Of a stretch of 64,000 bases of DNA, positions 30,269 to 40,530 are shown piece after piece. The notes under the pieces were generated by a model, which searched no databases, was not told the DNA's origin, and was given only the letters and a program-made list of their open reading frames with translations. The DNA is from Pseudomonas vlassakiae (GTDB taxonomy: Bacteria > Pseudomonadota > Gammaproteobacteria > Pseudomonadales > Pseudomonadaceae), in contig NZ_JABWRP020000004.1 of the NCBI RefSeq assembly GCF_014269035.2, positions 248,001 through 312,000 of the forward strand, given 5' to 3'. Position 1 is the stretch's first letter, and the number at the start of each line of letters is the position of its first letter. Both the position numbers and the translations under genes were made by a program.

Positions 30269-31261
30269 ATGCCCAGTCTCACCGCCACGTTCCGCCCGGC
30301 CATCGGCCTGTCAAACCCTCACCTGCAAACCTTGTGGGGGCCACTGTGGCGCAAGCTGCCAGAGCTGGAACGAAGCCGCGAACGCCTGTGGCTGGCCGAT
30401 GGCGATTTTCTCGACCTCGACTGGCATGGGCCGCATAGCCCGGATGCGCCGCTGGTGCTGGTGTTGCATGGGCTGACTGGCTCTTCCCACTCCCCCTACG
30501 TCAAAGGTTTGCAGAAATCACTGCAAGCCTTGGGCTGGGCCAGCGTCGCGGTGAACTGGCGCGGCTGTTCGGGCGAGCCCAACCTGTTGCCGCGAAGCTA
30601 CCACTCCGGGGCCAGCGAAGACCTCGCCGAGGTAATCGCGCACCTGCACGCCCAACGCCCTCAGGCGCCACTGTATGCAGTCGGCTATTCGCTGGGCGGC
30701 AATGTACTGCTCAAATACCTGGGGGAAAGTGGTGCAGGCAGCCAGCTGGAAGCCGCAGTAGCCGTCTCGGTGCCGTTTCGCCTGGACCAGTGTGCCGACC
30801 GCATCGGCCTAGGCTTTTCCAAGGTGTATCAGGCGCATTTCATGCGCGAGATGATGGCCTATGTGCAGGTGAAGCAACGGCATTTCCGTGACCGCGGGCT
30901 CCACGAAGGCCTTGCCGAGCTCGACCGCCTGGGGCCCTTGGGCAGGCTGAAGACCTTCTGGGATTTCGATGGCAAGGTCACTGCGCCGCTCAATGGCTTC
31001 AGCGATGCCCACGATTACTATCGCCGTTCATCAAGCCGGTTTTATCTGGGGGAAAACCGCACACCAACGCTGATCATCCACGCCGCCGATGACCCGTTCG
31101 TGTTCGGCCACAGCCTGCCCACCGCCAGTGAGCTGGCAGCACAGACGCAGTTCGAGCTGCATGAACGGGGTGGGCATGTCGGGTTTGTCGACGGCAGCCT
31201 GCGGAATCCGGGCTATTACCTCGAGCGGCGGATCCCGCAGTGGCTCATCGACGGTCAGTGA
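30269..31261 (+). CDS. YheT-family alpha/beta hydrolase
   Basis: 330 residues. Family start SNPHLQTLWGPLWRK. The oxyanion region VLVLHGLTGSSHSPYVKGLQ, the nucleophile elbow GYSLGGN (Ser), an Asp in HAADDPF and a His in ERGGHVGFVDG make a complete triad. COG0429-type hydrolases act on esters; the physiological substrate is not known. It lies 60 bases behind the second M16 pair and is convergent with sseA. Confidence 0.87.
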   Translation: MPSLTATFRPAIGLSNPHLQTLWGPLWRKLPELERSRERLWLADGDFLDLDWHGPHSPDAPLVLVLHGLTGSSHSPYVKGLQKSLQALGWASVAVNWRGCSGEPNLLPRSYHSGASEDLAEVIAHLHAQRPQAPLYAVGYSLGGNVLLKYLGESGAGSQLEAAVAVSVPFRLDQCADRIGLGFSKVYQAHFMREMMAYVQVKQRHFRDRGLHEGLAELDRLGPLGRLKTFWDFDGKVTAPLNGFSDAHDYYRRSSSRFYLGENRTPTLIIHAADDPFVFGHSLPTASELAAQTQFELHERGGHVGFVDGSLRNPGYYLERRIPQWLIDGQ

Positions 31262-32116
31262 TTATTCGCCCGTCGCCACGCCATGCTTGGGATCATTGAT
31301 CCACTCACTCCACGAGCCAGCATACAACTTGCCCAAGGGATACCCCGCCAGCGCCATGGCAAACAGGTTATGGCAGGCCGTCACCCCTGATCCGCAATAG
31401 GCCACCAGTTGTTCAGGAGCACGCCCGGCCAGCTTCTCGGCAAAGCGCTGCTTGAGCTGTTGCGGCGCCAGGAAACGGCCATCGGCACCGAGGTTCTCGT
31501 TGAAGGCGGCGCACTGGGCGCCCGGAATATGCCCTGCTACGGGATCGATCGGCTCGACTTCGCCCCGGAAGCGCGGCAACGCACGGGCATCGATCAGGGT
31601 CAGGTCAGGGCTGCCCAGGCGCTTGGTCAGGTGCTCGGCGTCGATCAGCAACTTCGCGTCCGCCTCGCCGCTGAACGTCCCCTCGCGCTTGGCCGGCGGA
31701 TCCAGGCTCAGCGGCAGGTGCGCTGCATGCCAGGCCTTGAGGCCACCATCGAGGATGGCCACGTCGCTGCGCTTGCCCAGCCAGACCAGCAACCACCAGG
31801 CCCTGGCAGCGAAGGCGCCCGGGCCATCGTCGTACAGCACCACGGCGCTGTCATCGTCCAGCCCCCACTCACGCAGGCGCTCGACCAGCCGATGCGGGTC
31901 CGGCAGCGGGTGGCGGCCGGTGCGGCCCTTGATGACCGGCCCGCTCAAGTCACGCTCCAGATCAGCAAAATGTGCCCCGGCGATATGCCCCTCGGCATAG
32001 CTGCGTTGGCCGTAATCCACATCCTCCAGGGCAAAACGACAGTCGAGGATCACCAGCTTGGGCGAGTCCAGACGCTCTGCCAGCTGTTGCGGGGTGATCA
32101 ATTGCGCAAGGGGCAT
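31262..32116 (-). CDS. sseA: 3-mercaptopyruvate sulfurtransferase (two-domain rhodanese)
   Basis: 284 residues from the ATG at 32116. Two rhodanese domains are present: the N-terminal one (LVILDCRFALEDVDYG) is non-catalytic, the C-terminal one holds the active Cys241 in YCGSGVTAC. The CGSGVT loop is typical of 3-mercaptopyruvate sulfurtransferase rather than thiosulfate sulfurtransferase (CRKGVT). Donates sulfane sulfur to thiols or cyanide. Convergent with the YheT gene; the two stops meet at 31261/31262. Confidence 0.88.
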   Translation of the reverse strand: MPLAQLITPQQLAERLDSPKLVILDCRFALEDVDYGQRSYAEGHIAGAHFADLERDLSGPVIKGRTGRHPLPDPHRLVERLREWGLDDDSAVVLYDDGPGAFAARAWWLLVWLGKRSDVAILDGGLKAWHAAHLPLSLDPPAKREGTFSGEADAKLLIDAEHLTKRLGSPDLTLIDARALPRFRGEVEPIDPVAGHIPGAQCAAFNENLGADGRFLAPQQLKQRFAEKLAGRAPEQLVAYCGSGVTACHNLFAMALAGYPLGKLYAGSWSEWINDPKHGVATGE

Positions 32117-32150
32117 GACAATCTCCTGATCGATGGCACGAAGGCCCTGG

Positions 32151-32816
32151 CTACTGTTCCAGAGCCTGGTTGAACGGAACGTGGAATTCCTGGCACAAGG
32201 CGTCCACCGCGCCGCGGGCATTGCTGGTGACAAAACCCAGCTCCAGCACCAGTACCTGATAGACGCCACGTTTGAAGGCTTCTTCACCCAGATGCGCTGA
32301 ATGCTCGCGCGTGGTGCTGAGAAAACGTACCCATGAAGTCAGCACGATCCAGGCATTGATGGTCAGCGACTCGATCTGCGCAGGCTCCATGGTCAGGATC
32401 CCGGCATCGACGAAGCCACGGTAGATTGCCTGGCCCTGGCGCAGGCAACGCTCGGAAAAACGCCGGTAGCGGGCGGCCAGTTCAGGGTCGCTGTCCAGCA
32501 GGTGTTCCAGGTCACGGTGCAGGAAACGGTAGTTCCACATCGCCGCGAGCAAGGCCTTGAGGTAGAAGCGTTTGTCTTCGACCGTGGCTGCTCGCCCCTG
32601 CGGCGGGCGCAGGAAACTGTCCACCAACTCTTCGTACTGGCTGAACAGCAGGGCGATGATCGCCTGCTTGTTGGGGAAGTGGTAATACAGGTTGCCAGGC
32701 GAGATTTCCATATGCGCGGCAATGTGATTGGTACTGACGCTGCGTTCGCCCTGCTGGTTGAACAGCTCCAGGCTGTTCTGCACGATGCGCTCTCGGGTCT
32801 TCATGCGCGGGGACAT
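32151..32816 (-). CDS. laoR: TetR-family regulator of long-chain alcohol oxidation (LaoR-like)
   Basis: 221 residues from the ATG at 32816 behind GGGAGCTGAGC. An N-terminal helix-turn-helix is followed by the TetR hallmark ISPGNLYYHFPNKQAIIALLF; the C-terminal ligand domain has an aromatic-rich WNYRFLHRDLEHLL stretch. It is divergent from aldehyde dehydrogenase, Tat-protein and GMC-oxidoreductase genes in the same arrangement as laoR/laoCBA of P. aeruginosa, where LaoR represses the operon. The assignment rests on gene order plus families. A perfect inverted repeat in the divergent region is a candidate operator. Confidence 0.8.
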   Translation of the reverse strand: MSPRMKTRERIVQNSLELFNQQGERSVSTNHIAAHMEISPGNLYYHFPNKQAIIALLFSQYEELVDSFLRPPQGRAATVEDKRFYLKALLAAMWNYRFLHRDLEHLLDSDPELAARYRRFSERCLRQGQAIYRGFVDAGILTMEPAQIESLTINAWIVLTSWVRFLSTTREHSAHLGEEAFKRGVYQVLVLELGFVTSNARGAVDALCQEFHVPFNQALEQ

Positions 32817-32921
32817 GCTCAGCTCCCAGTCTGCGGGCTTTCGATAAAGGGTCATCTTACGGTGAATCACAGCGCTGGTGCACGGGTCTCGCCTGTTAAA
32901 AAAGTCGCACCATGGTACGAA

Positions 32922-32939
32922 TTAGAGTATAGGCTCTAA
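32922..32939. promoter_or_regulatory. Candidate LaoR operator
   Basis: TTAGAG-TATAGG-CTCTAA: perfect 6-bp arms with a 6-base spacer, 29 bases before the laoC start and inside the laoR/laoC divergent region. TATAGG in the spacer could serve as the laoC -10. Inferred; no footprint is known to me. Confidence 0.5.
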
Positions 32940-32967
32940 GCACTCCAAGCCCAGACGGGAGACCACC

Positions 32968-34398
32968 GTGACCTCGCCCATCGCCTTGCCCCCTGTGCAA
33001 TCCGACACCGACCTTGCAGCGACGTTCGCCACTCAGCGCCAGGCCTTTGCCGGTAACCCCATGCCCCCAGCGGCACAGCGGCGGCAGTGGCTGAAGAGCC
33101 TGCGCGAGGCACTGCTGGCGGACCAGCGAGCGCTGATCGAAGCGATCGATGCCGACTTCACCGGCCGCAGTGCCGACGAAACGCTGTTGGCCGAGCTGCT
33201 CCCGTCGGTGCAAGGCATTCGCCATGCCGAGCGCCACCTGCAACGCTGGATGCGTCCAGCCCGGCGCGCGGTGGGCCTGGCTTTCCAGCCGGCCAGCGCA
33301 CGGGTGCTGTACCAGCCATTGGGCGTGGTTGGCATCATCGTGCCGTGGAACTACCCGCTGTTCCTCGCCATCGGCCCGCTGACCTGCGCCCTGGCTGCCG
33401 GCAACCGGGTCATGCTCAAGCTGAGCGAAGCCACACCGGCCAGTGGCGCAGCCCTCAAAGCACTCATTGCCAGGGTTTTTCCCGAAGACCTGGTCAGCGT
33501 GGTGCTCGGCGAAGTCGAGGTCGGCCAGGCATTCGCCCGCCTGCCGTTCGACCACCTGCTGTTTACCGGTGCCACCCGTATCGGCCGCCAGGTCATGCTG
33601 GCTGCCGCGCAAAACCTGACCCCGGTAACCCTGGAACTGGGCGGCAAGTCCCCGGCCATCGTGTCTGCCAGCGTGCCGCTGGACACCGCCGCCGAGCGCA
33701 TCGCCTTCGGCAAGACCCTCAATGCTGGCCAGACCTGCGTCGCACCCGACTATGTGCTGGTGCCCCGTGAGCGCCTTAACGACTTTGCCGCGGCCTATCG
33801 CAACGCGGTGAAGCGCATGTACCCACGCATCGCCGACAACCCCGACTACAGTGCCATCATCAACCCCCGCCATTTGCAGCGCCTGCAGCACCTGCTGGAG
33901 GACGCCCGCGGCAAGGGCGCCCAGGTGCTCGACCTGTACCCCGACGAGACGCGCCAGGGCCGACGCCTGCCGCCCCACCTGCTGACCGGGGTGAACGACA
34001 GCATGCAGGTGATGCAGGACGAGATCTTCGGCCCGCTGCTGCCGCTGGTGCCTTACGACCACCTCGACGAGGCCTTGGCCTATATCAATCAACGCCCGCG
34101 TCCCTTGGCGCTGTACTACTTCGGCTACGACCGCAGCGAACAGCAGCACGTGCTGCAGCACAGCCATTCCGGCGGCGTGTGCCTGAACGACACCCTGCTC
34201 CACGTGGCTCAGGACGACTTGCCGTTCGGCGGTATCGGCCCCTCCGGCATGGGCCACTACCATGGCCACGAAGGCTTCCTGACCTTCAGCAAGGCCAAGG
34301 CAGTGCTCGCCAAGCAGCGCTTGAATGTCGCGCGGCTGATCTACCCGCCCTATGGCAAGGCCTTGCAGCGCTTGGTCTACAAGCTGTTCATCCGCTGA
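32968..34398 (+). CDS. laoC: Aldehyde dehydrogenase (LaoC-like, coniferyl-aldehyde dehydrogenase class)
   Basis: Oxidises long-chain aldehydes to fatty acids with NAD(P)+. 476 residues starting at a GTG (MTSPIALPPVQ) behind CGGGAGACCACC. The general base is Glu223 in LELGGKSP and the nucleophile Cys257 in NAGQTCVAP. GVVGIIVPWNYPLFL and FTGATRIGRQVM form the cofactor site. The C-terminus (RLIYPPYGKALQRLVYKLFIR) is a hydrophobic/basic tail seen in membrane-associated ALDHs. The stop overlaps the laoB start (TGATG). Confidence 0.87.
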   Translation: MTSPIALPPVQSDTDLAATFATQRQAFAGNPMPPAAQRRQWLKSLREALLADQRALIEAIDADFTGRSADETLLAELLPSVQGIRHAERHLQRWMRPARRAVGLAFQPASARVLYQPLGVVGIIVPWNYPLFLAIGPLTCALAAGNRVMLKLSEATPASGAALKALIARVFPEDLVSVVLGEVEVGQAFARLPFDHLLFTGATRIGRQVMLAAAQNLTPVTLELGGKSPAIVSASVPLDTAAERIAFGKTLNAGQTCVAPDYVLVPRERLNDFAAAYRNAVKRMYPRIADNPDYSAIINPRHLQRLQHLLEDARGKGAQVLDLYPDETRQGRRLPPHLLTGVNDSMQVMQDEIFGPLLPLVPYDHLDEALAYINQRPRPLALYYFGYDRSEQQHVLQHSHSGGVCLNDTLLHVAQDDLPFGGIGPSGMGHYHGHEGFLTFSKAKAVLAKQRLNVARLIYPPYGKALQRLVYKLFIR

Positions 34399-34883
34399 TG
34401 CAGCGCCGCGACCTGCTGCGTTTCAGCTTTGGCGCCAGCCTGTTCCTGAGCACCGCCAGCCTGGTCGGCTGCAGCGCGCAAACGCCCGCAGCCGGCTACC
34501 AGGTGCTGCGCGACGATGATTTGCCAGCCCTGCTTGCGCTGATTCCGGTGGTGCTCGCCGGCACCTCGGCGGACGACGAACTGGTGCTGCACAGCCTCGA
34601 TCACAAGTTGGCTGCGCTGTCGCCGGAGATGCTCAAACTCACCCGGCAATTGTTCGACGTACTCAACCTGCCGCTGACCCGCGGCCCTTTGACCGGCGTC
34701 TGGGGGGCCTGGGAGCAGGCCAGTGGCACGCAGGTAACCGCCTTCCTGCAGCGCTGGCAGGACAGCTCGCTGAACCTGCTGCGCATGGGCCATGCCTCAC
34801 TGCTGCAACTGCTGCAAATGGCCTGGTACGAGCGCCCGGAAGCCTGGGCCGCGTGCGGCTACCCCGGCCCTCCCAAGATCTGA
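34398..34883 (+). CDS. laoB: Tat-exported small protein of the lao operon (LaoB-like)
   Basis: 161 residues. The N-terminus MQRRDLLRFSFGASLFLSTA is a twin-arginine signal, and LVGCS directly after could be a lipobox. The mature part is helical and Leu-rich with no motif I recognise. The start overlaps laoC by one base (TGATG). In P. aeruginosa the equivalent gene is needed with the alcohol and aldehyde dehydrogenases and may be an accessory or maturation subunit of the GMC enzyme, in the manner of small Tat subunits elsewhere; that last point is inference. Confidence 0.75.
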   Translation: MQRRDLLRFSFGASLFLSTASLVGCSAQTPAAGYQVLRDDDLPALLALIPVVLAGTSADDELVLHSLDHKLAALSPEMLKLTRQLFDVLNLPLTRGPLTGVWGAWEQASGTQVTAFLQRWQDSSLNLLRMGHASLLQLLQMAWYERPEAWAACGYPGPPKI

Positions 34884-34900
34884 CAAAAAGAGCATCCTCA

Positions 34901-36499
34901 ATGCCAGTAACCGACCCGTTTCGCCAAGGCCTCGAACGCGGCTGGATCACCCATGACGGCTCACGCCTGGAACACGACCTGACACTGGAGGCCGATATCG
35001 CCGTGATTGGCAGTGGTGCCGGCGGCGCCACCAGTGCGCAGATGCTCAGCGCCGCCGGCTACAAGGTCTTGCTGATCGAAGAAGGCCCGCTGAGGACCAG
35101 CTCTGACTTTCATCTATTGGAAGACGAGGCCTACGCCAGCCTCTATCAAGAAGGCCTGGGGCGAATGAGCAAGGATGGCGCCATCACCATCCTGCAAGGC
35201 CGCGCTGTAGGCGGGACCACGCTGATCAACTGGACGTCGAGCTTTCGCACGCCACCGCAGACGCTGGAGCACTGGGCTGCAGCACATGGCGTCACAGGCT
35301 TGGGCGAACAGGAGATGCAGCCTTGGTTCGAGCGTATCGAGCGCGACCTGGGTATCACGCCCTGGGCAATCCCGGCGAATGCCAACAACGACGTACTGCG
35401 GCGCGGCTGTGAACGACTCGGCTACCGGTGGGCGGTGATCCCGCGCAATGTGCGTGGCTGCTGGAATCTTGGCTACTGCGGCATGGGCTGCCCGGTGAAT
35501 GCCAAGCAGTCGATGCTGGTCACGCGCATCCCGGCAACCCTCGACAAGGGCGGTGAACTGCTCTACCTCGCCCGCGCCGAGCGCTTCGAACACGATGGCG
35601 AGCGTATCGCCGGGCTGCAGTGCCAGGCGCTGGATGCTCACGGCGTGCACCCTACCGGCCGGCAGGTCAGCGTGCGCGCCCGTCATTACATCGTCGCCGG
35701 TGGCGGTATCAACAGCCCGGCCTTGCTGCTGCGTTCCAAGGCCCCCGACCCGCATGGCCGCCTGGGCAAACGGACTTTCCTGCACCTGGTCAACTTCAGC
35801 GCTGCACGTTTCGACGCGCGTATCGACCCTTACTACGGCGCTCCGCAATCGATCTACAGCGACCACTTCCAGTGGCAGGGCGGTGTCGACGGGCCGGTGG
35901 GCTACAAGCTGGAAGTGCCGCCCCTGCACCCGGCCCTGGCCAGCACCCTGCTCGGCGGATACGGCATCGACAATGCCCAGCGCATGGCCGAGCTGCCGCA
36001 CACTCACGTCATGCTGGCCCTGCTGCGCGACGGCTTTCACCCCGACAGCACGGGCGGGGCGGTGGAGCTGCGCGGTGACGGCTCACCCGTGCTGGATTAC
36101 CCGCTCAGCGACTATTTGCGCGACGGCCTGCGCCGCGCCTATCACAGCATGGCGCAGATCCAGTTCGCTGCAGGTGCCACGCAGGTCACGCCGGTGCACA
36201 GCGACGCGCGCGCCAGTGCCAGCCTGGTCGAGGCCCAGCGTGTGATCGACGCCTTGCGCCTGGAACCGTTCCGCACCCGGCTTGGTAGTGCCCATGTCAT
36301 GGGCGGCTGTGCAATGGGCGACGATCCGCGGCAGGCGGTCTGCGACAGCCTGGGCCGCCATCATCAGCTGGAAAACCTCTCTGTCCACGATGGCTCGCTG
36401 TTCCCGACCAGCATCGGCGCCAACCCGCAGTTGTCGGTGTACGCCATCAGCGCCCGGCTGACCGAGGCCTTGGCTGCCCGCCTGGCACAGAGTGCATGA
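34901..36499 (+). CDS. laoA: GMC-type FAD alcohol dehydrogenase/oxidase (LaoA-like)
   Basis: 532 residues from the ATG at 34901; upstream in-frame codons overlap laoB and are dropped. FAD-binding VIGSGAGGAT at 35-44. GRAVGGTTLINW is GMC motif I. HVMGGCAMGDDP and the C-terminal SIGANPQLSVYAIS are the family active-site and flavin regions, with Asn rather than a second His. A Cys-rich WNLGYCGMGCP segment is also present. No own signal peptide; export with the Tat protein LaoB is possible. Oxidises long-chain alcohols, by analogy. Confidence 0.85.
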   Translation: MPVTDPFRQGLERGWITHDGSRLEHDLTLEADIAVIGSGAGGATSAQMLSAAGYKVLLIEEGPLRTSSDFHLLEDEAYASLYQEGLGRMSKDGAITILQGRAVGGTTLINWTSSFRTPPQTLEHWAAAHGVTGLGEQEMQPWFERIERDLGITPWAIPANANNDVLRRGCERLGYRWAVIPRNVRGCWNLGYCGMGCPVNAKQSMLVTRIPATLDKGGELLYLARAERFEHDGERIAGLQCQALDAHGVHPTGRQVSVRARHYIVAGGGINSPALLLRSKAPDPHGRLGKRTFLHLVNFSAARFDARIDPYYGAPQSIYSDHFQWQGGVDGPVGYKLEVPPLHPALASTLLGGYGIDNAQRMAELPHTHVMLALLRDGFHPDSTGGAVELRGDGSPVLDYPLSDYLRDGLRRAYHSMAQIQFAAGATQVTPVHSDARASASLVEAQRVIDALRLEPFRTRLGSAHVMGGCAMGDDPRQAVCDSLGRHHQLENLSVHDGSLFPTSIGANPQLSVYAISARLTEALAARLAQSA

Positions 36500-37450
<951 letters not shown>

Positions 37451-37460
37451 TCGCAGGCGG

Positions 37461-38273
37461 CTAGCGCTGGCAGCGCGGGCAGAACACGCTCGCCCGCTGC
37501 CCCAGCTTGACCTCGCGCAAGGTCGTGCCGCACAGCTTGCATGGCATTGCGCCCCGCCCGTAGACGAACAATTCCTGCTGGAAGTAGCCCGGCTGCCCGT
37601 CGCCACCGATAAAATCGCGCAGAGTCGTACCGCCTTGCTCGATGGCCGCGGCCAACACCCGTTTGATCTCGATCGCCAGCTTCAGGTAACGCGCGCGGGA
37701 AATCGCGCCCGCCTCGCGGCGCGGGTCGATGCCGGCGGCAAACAGCGCCTCGGTCGCGTAGATATTGCCCACCCCGACCACCACCGCGTTGTCCATGATG
37801 AACGGCTTCACCGCCATCGAACGCCCGCGCGACAGCTGGAACAGCCGCTCGCCGTCAAACAGCTCGGTCAACGGCTCTGGCCCCAGCCGCAGCAAAAGCT
37901 CATGGTTGAGCGGGTCGAGGCTCCAGAGCATGGCCCCGAACCGGCGTGGGTCGGTGTAGCGCAGCATCAGCCCGGATTCCAGTTCGATATCGACATGCTC
38001 GTGCTTGGCCGCTGGCAAGCCCAGCTCCACCAGGCGCAGGTTGCCCGACATGCCCAGGTGGCTGATCAAGGTGCCCACCTCGGCGTTGATCAACAGGTAC
38101 TTGGCCCGCCGCTCGACGCTGACGATGCGCTGCCCGGACAGGCGTACGTCGAGGTCCTCGGGTATCGGCCAGCGCAGGCGAGGGTCTCGCACCACCACGC
38201 GGCTGACACGCTGGCCTATCAGATGAGGCGCAATCCCGCGCCGGGTAGTTTCGACCTCTGGTAATTCCGGCAT
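37461..38273 (-). CDS. mutM: Formamidopyrimidine-DNA glycosylase
   Basis: Removes 8-oxoguanine and ring-opened purines and nicks the strand. 270 residues. The catalytic Pro-Glu N-terminus [13 protein letters not shown] is intact. The beta-hairpin lysine region, the [15 protein letters not shown] helix-two-turn-helix, and a C-terminal zinc finger (CKLCG..CPRC) are present. It is 3 bases downstream of the HDOD gene and convergent with the ferredoxin gene. Confidence 0.96.
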   Translation of the reverse strand: MPELPEVETTRRGIAPHLIGQRVSRVVVRDPRLRWPIPEDLDVRLSGQRIVSVERRAKYLLINAEVGTLISHLGMSGNLRLVELGLPAAKHEHVDIELESGLMLRYTDPRRFGAMLWSLDPLNHELLLRLGPEPLTELFDGERLFQLSRGRSMAVKPFIMDNAVVVGVGNIYATEALFAAGIDPRREAGAISRARYLKLAIEIKRVLAAAIEQGGTTLRDFIGGDGQPGYFQQELFVYGRGAMPCKLCGTTLREVKLGQRASVFCPRCQR

Positions 38274-38276
38274 GGC

Positions 38277-39149
38277 TCAGTGCCCGCCCAGCTCGCGAAT
38301 GTTCTGTTTCAAGGTCTCGAAGTCGTACTCCGACAAACCGATATAGTCCAGCACCAGCGGGCCAACCACATTCCACTCATGATCGACGCTCTGATTGCCC
38401 AGCACACGGTACGAAGCGCAGATGTTCTCGGCCATCTTCAATACGGCCAGCAGGTTCTTCAACTGGCTCTGGGTATTGCGCGACGAGTCTTCGCGGAAGA
38501 CCGCCAGGGCATTGTGGTGGTTGGCGATGGCCCCGCTGATGTGCTCCGGCAGGCGCCACGACTTGGCCGTGAAATAGCCCACCACGGCATGGTTGGTGTT
38601 GAAGGCGCGGTTCTCGGTATCGACCACGCGTGTTTCCTCGCCAGCCTTGGCGTAGGCTTCTTCCAGCACTTGCATGTACTCGGGGAAGCGCTTGAGCATC
38701 AGCGGTACGCCGCAATCATGGAACAGCCCGAGGGTATAGGCCTCGTCGGCGGCCTGGATGCCGGTGCGCTTGGCCAGCGTCAGGCAGGTCATGGCCACGT
38801 CCTGGGCGGTATCCCAGAAGCGGTTGAGGGTGACGATGGTATCGTCGCTCATCTCGCCCTTGATCGACTGTGCATTGATCAGGTTGATGATCGAACGGCT
38901 GCCCAGCAGATTCACCGCTCGCTGGATCGAACCGATCTTGTTCGACAGGCCGAAGTGCGGCGAGTTGACCAGCTTGAGCAAGGCACCGGCGAGGCCTGGG
39001 TCCTGGGAAATCAGCTTGGCGATGGTTTCCAGGTCCGGGTCAGGCATGTACTGCTCAAACTGCAGGTCTACCAGGATCTGCGGTTGCGGCGGAATGGTGA
39101 TGCCTTGCAAGGCTTGCTGGATCTGTTCGGCGCTGAGTTCTTGGGACAT
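38277..39149 (-). CDS. HDOD-domain signalling protein
   Basis: 290 residues from the ATG at 39149 (MSQELSAEQIQQ). The HDOD domain (about 20-215) has ISQDPGLAGALLKLVNSP and the remnant metal site GLFHDCGVPL. The C-terminal part carries IANHHNALAVF, another HD-like His pair. No output or response-regulator domain is attached. HDOD proteins in pseudomonads link to cyclic-di-GMP and motility regulation; the role here is undefined. Divergent from rlmI. Confidence 0.88.
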   Translation of the reverse strand: MSQELSAEQIQQALQGITIPPQPQILVDLQFEQYMPDPDLETIAKLISQDPGLAGALLKLVNSPHFGLSNKIGSIQRAVNLLGSRSIINLINAQSIKGEMSDDTIVTLNRFWDTAQDVAMTCLTLAKRTGIQAADEAYTLGLFHDCGVPLMLKRFPEYMQVLEEAYAKAGEETRVVDTENRAFNTNHAVVGYFTAKSWRLPEHISGAIANHHNALAVFREDSSRNTQSQLKNLLAVLKMAENICASYRVLGNQSVDHEWNVVGPLVLDYIGLSEYDFETLKQNIRELGGH

Positions 39150-39296
39150 ACGTGCATACTCGTTGAGGACGAGCGAGTTTAACCCCCTGAGGCTCGCCTT
39201 GACAGGTGCAGCGCCTGGGAGATCGAGCGCCACTCCTCTAAAGGCGAAAATAAGGCAGACACGCTATAATCCCGCTCTTTTTCCCGGAGCGACGTC

Positions 39297-40493
39297 ATGT
39301 CCCTGCCCAGCCTTCGCCTCAAAGCCAATGCCGACCGCCGCCTGCGCGCCGGCCACCTGTGGGTCTACAGCAACGAAGTCGACGTCTCCGCAACCCCACT
39401 GCAAGGCTTCCAGGCCGGCCAGCAGGCCGTGCTCGAGGCTGCCAACGGCAAGCCGCTGGGCATTGTCGCGCTCAGCCCGAACAACCTGATCTGCGCTCGC
39501 CTGCTGTCGCGTGACATCAAGCTGCCGCTGGACAAGTCGCTGCTGGTGCACCGCCTGAACGTCGCCCTGTCCCTGCGCGAGCGCCTGTTCGACCAGCCGT
39601 GCTACCGCCTGGTGTACGGTGATTCCGACCTGCTGCCGGGCCTGGTGGTCGACCGCTTCTACGACATCCTCGTGGTGCAGCTGGCCTCGGCCACCATGGA
39701 AGCACACAAGGACGACGTGATCGCGGCACTGATCCAGGTGCTCAAGCCTGGCGGCATCCTGTTCAAGAACGACTCCGCCGCCCGCGACGCCGAAGGCCTG
39801 CAGCGCTACGTCGAAACCGTCTACGGCGAAGTGCCGGACTGGGTCCCGCTGGAAGAGAACGGCGTCAGGTTCGAAGCTCCGGTACGTGAAGGCCAGAAGA
39901 CCGGCTGGTTCTACGACCACCGCATGAACCGCGCGCGCCTGGCACCGTATGTCAAAGGCAAGCGTGTGCTCGACCTGTTCAGCTACATCGGTGGCTGGGG
40001 CGTGCAGGCTGGCGCGTTCGGCGCCAGCGAAGTGTTCTGCGTCGATGCCTCGGGCTTCGCCCTGGACGGCGTCGAACGCAACGCCGCGCTGAATGGCATC
40101 AGCGAGAAACTGACCTGCATCGAAGGCGACGTGTTCGAGGCGCTGCGTGAGCTGAAGGCCGCCGAAGAACGCTTCGACGTGATCATTGCCGACCCACCCG
40201 CCTTCATCAAGCGCAAGAAGGACCTGAAAAACGGCGAAGCGGCCTACCGCCGCCTCAACGAGCAGGCGATGCGCATGCTGAGCAAGGACGGCATCCTGGT
40301 CAGCGCCTCGTGCTCGATGCACCTGCCCGAGGACGACCTGCACAACATCCTGCTGACCAGCGCCCGTCACCTGGACCGTAACCTGCAGCTGCTCGAGCGT
40401 GGCGGCCAGGGGCCGGACCATCCGGTGCACCCGGCCATTGCCGAAACCCGCTACATCAAGAGCATCACCTGCCGGTTGCTGCCCAACAGCTGA
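39297..40493 (+). CDS. rlmI: 23S rRNA (cytosine1962-C5)-methyltransferase RlmI-type
   Basis: 398-residue class I rRNA methyltransferase. An N-terminal PUA domain (LRAGHLWVYSNEVD, residues 1-75), a central beta domain, and a Rossmann domain with VLDLFSYIGGWGVQAGAFGA (SAM site), DPPAFIKRKKD (motif IV) and SASCSMHLPED (motif VI with catalytic Cys). The ATG at 39297 follows CGGAGCGACGTC. A TATAAT lies at 39265-39270 without a clear -35. A terminator hairpin follows. Confidence 0.92.
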   Translation: MSLPSLRLKANADRRLRAGHLWVYSNEVDVSATPLQGFQAGQQAVLEAANGKPLGIVALSPNNLICARLLSRDIKLPLDKSLLVHRLNVALSLRERLFDQPCYRLVYGDSDLLPGLVVDRFYDILVVQLASATMEAHKDDVIAALIQVLKPGGILFKNDSAARDAEGLQRYVETVYGEVPDWVPLEENGVRFEAPVREGQKTGWFYDHRMNRARLAPYVKGKRVLDLFSYIGGWGVQAGAFGASEVFCVDASGFALDGVERNAALNGISEKLTCIEGDVFEALRELKAAEERFDVIIADPPAFIKRKKDLKNGEAAYRRLNEQAMRMLSKDGILVSASCSMHLPEDDLHNILLTSARHLDRNLQLLERGGQGPDHPVHPAIAETRYIKSITCRLLPNS

Positions 40494-40502
40494 TACGCAC
40501 GG

Positions 40503-40523
40503 CCGGGGCGCAACGCGCCCCGG
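40503..40523. terminator. GC-rich terminator hairpin between rlmI and the MgtE-like gene
   Basis: 9-bp arms CCGGGGCGC/GCGCCCCGG with loop AAC. It lacks a T-tract, so termination efficiency is uncertain; the position between convergent genes supports it. Confidence 0.5.
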
Positions 40524-40530
40524 ATCGGTG

